Source: Flavobacteriales bacterium
GTDB taxonomy: Bacteria; Bacteroidota; Bacteroidia; Flavobacteriales_D; Crocinitomicaceae
Length of the DNA stretch: 5,628 nucleotides
Reading direction: 5' to 3'
NCBI GenBank assembly: GCA_009926905.1
Contig: RFNX01000628.1
Location: 1-5,628 of the forward strand
The position numbers and the translations under genes are program-made. The notes under the pieces are model-generated. The model searched no databases. It was not told the origin of the DNA and saw only the letters and a program-made list of their open reading frames with translations. Within the stretch, counting starts at the first letter, position 1, and every line of letters begins with the position of its first letter. Below are positions 1-5,300 of this stretch, in pieces.

Positions 1-575
1 TTTCCTTTACCATCAGAAGCCATTGAAAAAAACCAAGTTTTTGCTGTTTCATCAAATTCAAGTAAAGTTGCCGTACCAGCATCTCCAAAAAGAGGAAACG
101 TACTTTTATCCTCATAATTGGTTGAAATAGTTGATTTATCTCCAGCCAACAAAAGCACTTTTTTAATATTTCCACTTTGAATAAAATGCGATGCAATTGA
201 AAGCCCATAAACATATCCGGAACAACCTAAATTGACATCAAAAGCCATTGCACTCGTTGGAATTCCTAAACGATTTTGCAAAATAATGGAGGTTGCTGGT
301 AAAAAATAATCAGGAGATTGAGAAACAAACAAAACTAAGTCTATTTCTTCTTTGCAATTCAAATCATTTAACAATCGACTTGCTGCCTCAAAACACAAAT
401 CAGAGCAAGTTGTGGATTCGGAAGCTACTCTTCTCTCAATAATTCCAGTTGTTTTTGTGAAAAGTTGACGTTCTTGTAAAGAAATCCATTCGTAATCTTC
501 TGTTCTTTCAATTTTTTGAGGAACACAAGTATAAATTGCAGAAATGCGTGTATTTTCCGTTTTTAAGAAAGCCAC
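1..575 (-). CDS. 3-oxoacyl-ACP synthase III-like protein (KAS III, FabH family), C-terminus cut by window edge
   Basis: Thiolase-fold condensing enzyme of the KAS III family, which performs decarboxylative Claisen condensation of an acyl starter with a malonyl-ACP-type extender in the cytoplasm. Seen: 191 codons of an expected 320-340. The active-site cysteine is Cys118 in the motif LGCSGYVYGLSIA, and the glycine-rich FGDAGTATLL motif follows near residues 166-175. The His and Asn of the triad lie beyond the window. The start is GTG at 575-573. The only in-frame codons between it and an upstream stop (587-585) are AAA, GGC and ATA, and the next in-frame Met is residue 110, so GTG is well supported. 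Its first G is the last base of the ACP stop codon (TAGTG), implying translational coupling. It shares family motifs with the other synthase of this operon but is clearly divergent, so it is not a recent duplicate. Substrate and product are unknown. FabH itself is less likely given the paired layout; specialised lipid or glycan acyl synthesis is an inference. Confidence 0.93.
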   Translation of the reverse strand, partial: MAFLKTENTRISAIYTCVPQKIERTEDYEWISLQERQLFTKTTGIIERRVASESTTCSDLCFEAASRLLNDLNCKEEIDLVLFVSQSPDYFLPATSIILQNRLGIPTSAMAFDVNLGCSGYVYGLSIASHFIQSGNIKKVLLLAGDKSTISTNYEDKSTFPLFGDAGTATLLEFDETAKTWFFSMASDGKG

Positions 576-808
576 TATGCCTTTTTAGATGCTAATAAAT
601 CGTACAAATCTTGAATCGTATCTAAACCACGCAATTCTTCCCCTGTCAACAATACATCAAAATGATTATCAACTAGAGCAATTAAAATCAATGCGTGCAT
701 ACTGCTCCAACCTTCCATTTGACGAAACGAAGTCGAAGCTTCTAATGTACCTTTTTCAACTTCATCAAATTCTTCTTCAATGATTGAAATAAATTCTTGA
801 ATATTCAT
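575..808 (-). CDS. acyl carrier protein (ACP), atypical attachment motif
   Basis: A 77-residue protein with the size and four-helix pattern of an acyl carrier protein, which carries acyl chains on a phosphopantetheine arm. Helix I is the acidic N-terminus (IQEFISIIEEEFDEV). The segment GWSSMHALILIALVDNHFDV aligns with the helix II region of canonical ACPs, where DSLDTVELVMALEEEF is usual; Ser36 (W34-S35-S36-M37) is therefore the predicted attachment residue. The usual Asp before it is replaced by Ser35 and the following Leu by Met37. The C-terminal LDTIQDLYDLL matches helix IV. The start is ATG at 808-806; there is no Shine-Dalgarno motif, as is usual in Bacteroidota. It lies 30 nt after one KAS III gene and overlaps the next by one base, so it is most likely the dedicated carrier for these synthases rather than the housekeeping AcpP. 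Family assignment is firm; pathway is inferred. Confidence 0.94.
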   Translation of the reverse strand: MNIQEFISIIEEEFDEVEKGTLEASTSFRQMEGWSSMHALILIALVDNHFDVLLTGEELRGLDTIQDLYDLLASKKA

Positions 809-812
809 GAAC

Positions 813-842
813 CAAAGTTATTAAAATTTAAATACAAATCAA
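813..842 (-). promoter_or_regulatory. candidate internal promoter in front of the ACP gene
   Basis: On the minus strand, TTG (842-840, overlapping the stop codon of the upstream synthase) is followed by 19 nt and then TAACTTTG (820-813). This matches the Bacteroidota housekeeping pattern TTG-N17-23-TAnnTTTG. Transcription would start within a few bases of the ACP ATG (808), giving a leaderless or nearly leaderless mRNA. The match is exact, but such short motifs arise by chance in AT-rich DNA. Confidence 0.35.
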
Positions 843-1852
843 GCCCATTCAACAACCGTTCCTCCCCAAGTATAACCAACACCAAAACCTAAAAGTATAA
901 CTTTGTCACCTTTTTTTAATTTCCCTTCAAGTTGCGCATTTTTTAAAGCAATGGGAACACTACATGAAACGGTATTTCCAACATTCTCATAATATTCATA
1001 AAACTTCTCTTTAGGAATTTTGCATTTTCGTTGCAATGCTGAAAGAATGAACTTACTTGCCTGATGAAAAACAAATAGATCAATTTCTTCGAATTTAAGA
1101 TTGTTTCTTTGTAATGTTTCTTCTAATAGTGATGGAACTCGTTGCAAAGAAAAACGTGCGATTTCTAATCCATTCATTTCCATTTTGCCGTGCGCCAAAT
1201 ATTGAGGTTCATTTTTATACTCTTCTATCCATTCTTTGTCAATTGGCGCACGTGTTGAACCTCTTTCAACAATTAGATTCTTTGCTCCTTCTCCATCATT
1301 TCCGAAAACAAATTTTCCAATTCCATTTTGTTCAGAAGCTTGAACCAAAGTTGCAGCTCCGGCGTCACCAAAAATGCAACGCAAATCAAAATCTTGAGAA
1401 TGAATTACAGAGGTTGGAATATCAGACACCAATAACAAAACGTTAGAAGCATTGCCCGAAACAATCATTGCATTGGCAAGACTTAAACCGTAAATATAAC
1501 CAGCACAACCCATTGGCATATCTATACATCCACAATTTTGGTTTAATCCCAAACGATGATGTAAAACACTTGACGAAGTTGGAGCTTTGTAATCTAAACC
1601 TTCAGTGCAAAAAATTAAAAAATCAATTTTAGTTTTATCAAAATCAGGGAATTCCGTAAAAAAATTCTCTGCAGCTTTATAGGATAAATCAGAACCAGTT
1701 TCGAATGGCTCGCGAACGTATCTATTTTTGATTCCAAAAGTTTTGTAAATATTATCTTCGTTTTTGTCAGGAAACAAATTCACTAAATCAGTATTATTCA
1801 AACTTTGCGTTGGAAAGTGAATTGAAATATTGCTGATTTTTGATGTTTTCAA
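839..1852 (-). CDS. 3-oxoacyl-ACP synthase III-like protein (KAS III, FabH family), complete
   Basis: Complete 337-residue KAS III-family condensing enzyme, slightly longer than the roughly 317 residues of E. coli FabH. The catalytic triad is visible: Cys116 in MPMGCAGYIYGL, His263 in FVFHQAS and Asn293 in ENVGNTVSCSVPIAL. The FGDAGAATLV motif lies at 161-170, and the terminal GFGVGYTWGG at 322-331 matches the family's C-terminal glycine-rich strand. The HQAN of FabH is HQAS here. The start is TTG at 1852-1850: an in-frame stop (TAA, 1864-1862) lies four codons upstream, no ATG or GTG lies between, and the first internal Met is residue 112; starting at TTG gives the expected N-terminal strand (SKISNISIHFPTQSL). 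It is the first gene of the minus-strand operon, followed by the ACP after 30 nt. Condensation on that ACP is the likely role; starter unit and end product are unknown. Confidence 0.96.
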   Translation of the reverse strand: MKTSKISNISIHFPTQSLNNTDLVNLFPDKNEDNIYKTFGIKNRYVREPFETGSDLSYKAAENFFTEFPDFDKTKIDFLIFCTEGLDYKAPTSSSVLHHRLGLNQNCGCIDMPMGCAGYIYGLSLANAMIVSGNASNVLLLVSDIPTSVIHSQDFDLRCIFGDAGAATLVQASEQNGIGKFVFGNDGEGAKNLIVERGSTRAPIDKEWIEEYKNEPQYLAHGKMEMNGLEIARFSLQRVPSLLEETLQRNNLKFEEIDLFVFHQASKFILSALQRKCKIPKEKFYEYYENVGNTVSCSVPIALKNAQLEGKLKKGDKVILLGFGVGYTWGGTVVEWA

Positions 1853-1868
1853 AATATAAATTTATTTA

Positions 1869-1896
1869 CTAAGTTATAAAAAAAAAGAAGATTCAA
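1869..1896 (-). promoter_or_regulatory. candidate promoter of the KAS III-ACP-KAS III operon
   Basis: On the minus strand, TTG (1896-1894), a 17-nt spacer rich in T, and TAACTTAG (1876-1869) fit the Bacteroidota -33/-7 pattern with one mismatch (TTAG for TTTG). The expected transcription start is near 1861-1865, only about 10 nt before the TTG start codon at 1852. It is the best candidate found for this direction in the divergent intergenic region. Confidence 0.4.
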
Positions 1897-1934
1897 ATAT
1901 TTTTCAAAAAAAACGACTTCGATTTGAACAAAAT

Positions 1935-1965
1935 GTGATTAAAAGGCAACTTTTTTGTACATTAG
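1935..1965 (+). promoter_or_regulatory. weak candidate promoter for the secreted-protein genes
   Basis: TACATTAG (1958-1965) resembles the -7 element TAnnTTTG with one mismatch, and an imperfect -33 element (GTG, 1935-1937) lies 20 nt upstream. Transcription would begin around 1970-1975, leaving a leader of about 25-30 nt before the ATG at 1999. No better match was seen on this strand between 1853 and 1998. The call rests mainly on position and one element. Confidence 0.22.
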
Positions 1966-1998
1966 TCGTCAAAATATCAAACTCAATAAAAAATAATT

Positions 1999-2334
1999 AT
2001 GAAAGTAATTGCAATTTCAGTATTCTGTTTACTATCAGCTTCATTGTCAGCTCAAGTAAAACCTAAAAGTGAAATCAAGAAAATCAGTGCTGAAAAAAAA
2101 GAAGTCCCAGCTTCAACACCCACTGCGACTACAAACAAAGGAGTTTATTACAGCGAGTATATAATTTACCCAGAAAAGTTAAAAACTTACTTTGTTAGTG
2201 AAATAATTCCAGCCGAATTTCCTCATTATGATAAATTTAAAACACATGAGGAAAACAAAGAAATTGCAAAAACGTGGGCAAAAGCTAACAAAGAGTTAGT
2301 TAAACCGCAATTTTGGCATTTATTCGAAAAATAA
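1999..2334 (+). CDS. small secreted lysine-rich protein of unknown function
   Basis: I do not recognise this 111-residue protein. Residues 1-18 form a signal peptide (MKVIAISVFCLLSASLSA, predicted cleavage before Gln19), so it should cross the inner membrane by Sec. Residues 19-47 are a low-complexity Lys/Glu/Thr/Pro-rich linker. Residues 48-111 look folded and aromatic-rich (GVYYSEYIIYPEKLKTYF..., ending KPQFWHLFEK). The mature part has no cysteine and no arginine but about 17 lysines against 13 acidic residues, so it should be mildly basic. The ATG at 1999 is preceded by AT-rich sequence without a Shine-Dalgarno motif. The next gene begins 12 nt after its stop, with no terminator between, so the two are probably cotranscribed. 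A periplasmic or surface accessory role for the giant neighbour is possible but is inference from position only. That the gene is real rests on its signal peptide, clean boundaries and plausible composition. Confidence 0.8.
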   Translation: MKVIAISVFCLLSASLSAQVKPKSEIKKISAEKKEVPASTPTATTNKGVYYSEYIIYPEKLKTYFVSEIIPAEFPHYDKFKTHEENKEIAKTWAKANKELVKPQFWHLFEK

Positions 2335-2346
2335 TCTTTTATTTTC

Positions 2347-5300
2347 ATGAAGAATTTATATATTCTCATTTTCTCATTAGCTTTTTCATTAATTGGAAAT
2401 GCTCAATGTAATGGTGCAGATCCTTTCTGTACAGGAACAAACTACAATTTCCCAAACTCAACAGGTGTAGCTAATTTAGGAGCTGTCGATTGTTTAGGAA
2501 GCACGCCCAATCCAGTTTGGTATTACATGGAAATTGATCAAGCAGGTTCAATGACTATCAATATAAGTCAAGCTAATTCAACTGGAACAGGTATTGATGT
2601 TGACTATATTGTTTGGGGTCCTTATTCTTCCATTACAGCGGCTTGTGCAGGAGCTAATCCTTTTCCTACTGCCGCAGGATCAGGTTCTTCGGTTGTTTCT
2701 TGTAGTTATTCTTCGTCAGCAACAGAAACTGCAACTATTCCAAATGCTCAGGTAGGTCAAGTCTATGTCATGTTGTTAACTAACTTTTCAGATCAAGCAG
2801 GTAGCATTACCTTTGGACAAACGATGGGATCTGGATCAGGTTCTGCTGATTGCTCATTTACTTGTGGAGTTAATTTAACATCCATTCCATCCGCATGCTC
2901 GAGTAATACTTATAGTCTTGATGGAGTTTTAACTGTAACACCAGGTCCTGGCATTTCTGTTCCTAATACCGGCACTGTTACTATTCAAAGTAGTTGTGGA
3001 GGTGCTCCTCAAACTTTTAATGCACCATTTACTAACATTCCTTATTCAATAACTGGCTTATCGGCAAACGGAGCTGCATGTACTGTAACTGCAACTTTTT
3101 CAAATTTCCCTAACTGTAACGCAACTCAAACGTATACTGCACCGGCTGCTTGTACAACTACTACATGTAGTATTTCTTCTGTAACAGCAACTCCAACAGC
3201 TTGTAGTAATAGTGCTTATGGTTTAAGTGGAAACATAACTTTTACAAATCCCCCAGCATCTGGTACGTTAACAGTAACAAGTACATCAGGTGGAACGCAA
3301 ACATTCAACGCACCTTTTACATCTCCTTTAGCTTACAACATAGCTAATCAACCTGCAAATGGTAGTAGTAATACTGTAACTGCAACATTCTCTGCAGATG
3401 GCGCTTGTACAAATACAGCAAGCTATAACGCTCCTGCAGCATGTGGATGTGCAATAACAGCATTAACTGCAACTCCAACTGCTTGTGCGAATGATTTATA
3501 TAATGTTTCAGGTAGTGTTACTTTTAATACTGCTCCAGCATCTGGTACTTTAACTATTTCAAATAGTTGTGGTGGTACGGCGGTAGTTTTAAATGCTCCA
3601 TTTACTTCACCTCAAGCCTATTCATTTAACAATTTAACTGCCAATGGTTCTTCATGTACTGTTACAGCAACATTCTCAGCCAATAACGCATGTAATAGAA
3701 CTCAAACTTACACAGCTCCTGCTGCTTGTGTGAATCCGCCATGTTTACAGGATCCATTTTGCACAGATTCACCAATTACTTTTCCTGCTGGAACTAACCA
3801 AACGGCAGCAAGTGTAACATATCCAAATAACAATTATGGTTGTTTAGGAAGTTCCCCAAATCCAGCTTGGTATTACATGGAAATTGCTAATCCAGGGTCT
3901 TTAGGAATCAATATGACCAATTCTTCAGGTGTAGATATTGACTTTGTTTTATACGGTCCATATTCAAGCTTACCAAATGCACAAACATATTGTAATAATA
4001 TGGGAACTTCTGGAAGTGGTTCATCTGTAAACACAGTTGTTGACTGTAGCTTTAGTGGTTCAGCTTCTGAAACTGCAAATATTGCAAATGCTCAAACAGG
4101 TGAAGTATACGTTTTGTTAGTTACAAATTTTTCGAATTCACCAACTAATATTTCATTTAACAGTAGTGGTTCAGCAACTACAGACTGCTCTATTGTAACA
4201 CCTGTTTGTGCAATTACCAATTTTACAGGAACGCCTTCCGCTTGTGATGCGACAACAAATTTGTATTCTTTAAATGGGACTGTTACATTCACGGATCCTC
4301 CAACAACCGGTACATTAACTATTCAAAATAATTGTGGTACGCCTCAAATCTTTAATGCACCTTTCGGAGCTTCGATAAATTACAATTTTACCGGATTAAC
4401 ATCTAATGGAGCTGCATGTACTTTAACAGCCACGTTTTCTGCAGACCCAGCTTGTACGAGTACATTAAATTATAATGCACCCGTCTTTTGTAATTGTTTG
4501 GCTGAAATAGGAACATATGTTACAAATGTTAATGGTTATACACTTTCAAATAGTATTCTTTGTTTTAATGATTCACTAGTTGTTAACTCTAATAACAATT
4601 GGGTTCCCCCAGCTGAAATAATTGGAGCTACAACAGTTGGTTCACCAACTTACGACCCAAATGCACCAGTTTATGATCCAGGTGTTGCTTGGCTGATTTA
4701 CTCATGTCCACCAACAGTATCAACAACTCCAGCTCAAGCTGCAGCAAGTGGGTTAACAATAAATGACGACCCATGTTTACAAGGAATTGTTGCTGGTACT
4801 CCGAGCATAAGTTATATTAATGATTTGTCTTTAATTACTTCTTTCCCAGCTGGAACATTTACTAATAATACTGTTTATTTAGTTCCAATTACAATGTATA
4901 GTTTAGTAGATGGAATCTACAGTTACGTTGTTTTACCAGCCAATGATTGTTTTGAATTAGGGACACCTATACAATTACAATTATTACCTCAAATTACTGC
5001 AAATCAAACTAATAATTGTGCAAACGGAACGATTGCTGCTACCCTTACAGGTGGTTCTCCGCAATTCAATGGTGGAAATTACACAGTTGTTCCAAATAGT
5101 CAATCCCCAAGTTCTGCGATTTTTGTTAACACAAGTGTTGCAAGTGGTGGTACTATTATTCTAGGAAACCTAACGGATGGTCCTTATTCATTTTCGATAA
5201 CTGATAATAATGGTTGTCCTCAAACAATTTCTGGAATTTTTACAGGCCCACAATCTGCAACTTTAACTTATCCTGATAATCTTTATTGTTTAAATGAAGC

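Larger units (their letters stand above)
1853..1998. other. divergent intergenic region
   Basis: A 146-bp AT-rich spacer separates the minus-strand lipid-type operon from the plus-strand secreted-protein genes. It contains A/T homopolymer tracts (for example 1878-1886 and 1951-1956) and the candidate promoters described separately. No RNA gene, coding sequence or convincing hairpin is visible. Confidence 0.7.

Noticed and set aside
589..783. 64-codon plus-strand open frame opposite the ACP
   Set aside because: It is antisense to a clear ACP gene and has no recognisable motif of its own.
1114..1446. 110-codon plus-strand open frame opposite the complete KAS III gene
   Set aside because: It lies wholly antisense to a gene with an intact catalytic triad, and its Leu/His/Gln-rich composition is what a shadow frame gives.
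1913..1969. Inverted repeat ACGACT/AGTCGT in the divergent intergenic region as a possible operator
   Set aside because: The arms are only 6 bp, separated by 45 nt, and do not extend in either direction, so chance is a sufficient explanation.
2335..2346. A terminator between the small secreted-protein gene and the giant gene
   Set aside because: The 12-nt gap is T-rich but has no stem-loop, so readthrough is more likely.
2395..2409. Possible lipoprotein signal because a Cys (21) follows the signal peptide
   Set aside because: The residues before it are Asn-Ala-Gln, with Gln directly before Cys, which does not fit a lipobox; ordinary cleavage after Ala19 fits better.
4092..4292. 66-codon minus-strand open frame inside the giant gene
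   Set aside because: It is antisense to the continuous plus-strand frame across domain B and R4, where the low-complexity Thr/Asn/Ala-rich coding keeps the opposite strand open by chance.
2863..4491. The repeated DNA here considered as a CRISPR array or mobile-element repeat
   Set aside because: The units are about 95 codons long, in frame, divergent at DNA level and conserved at protein level, as expected for protein repeats.
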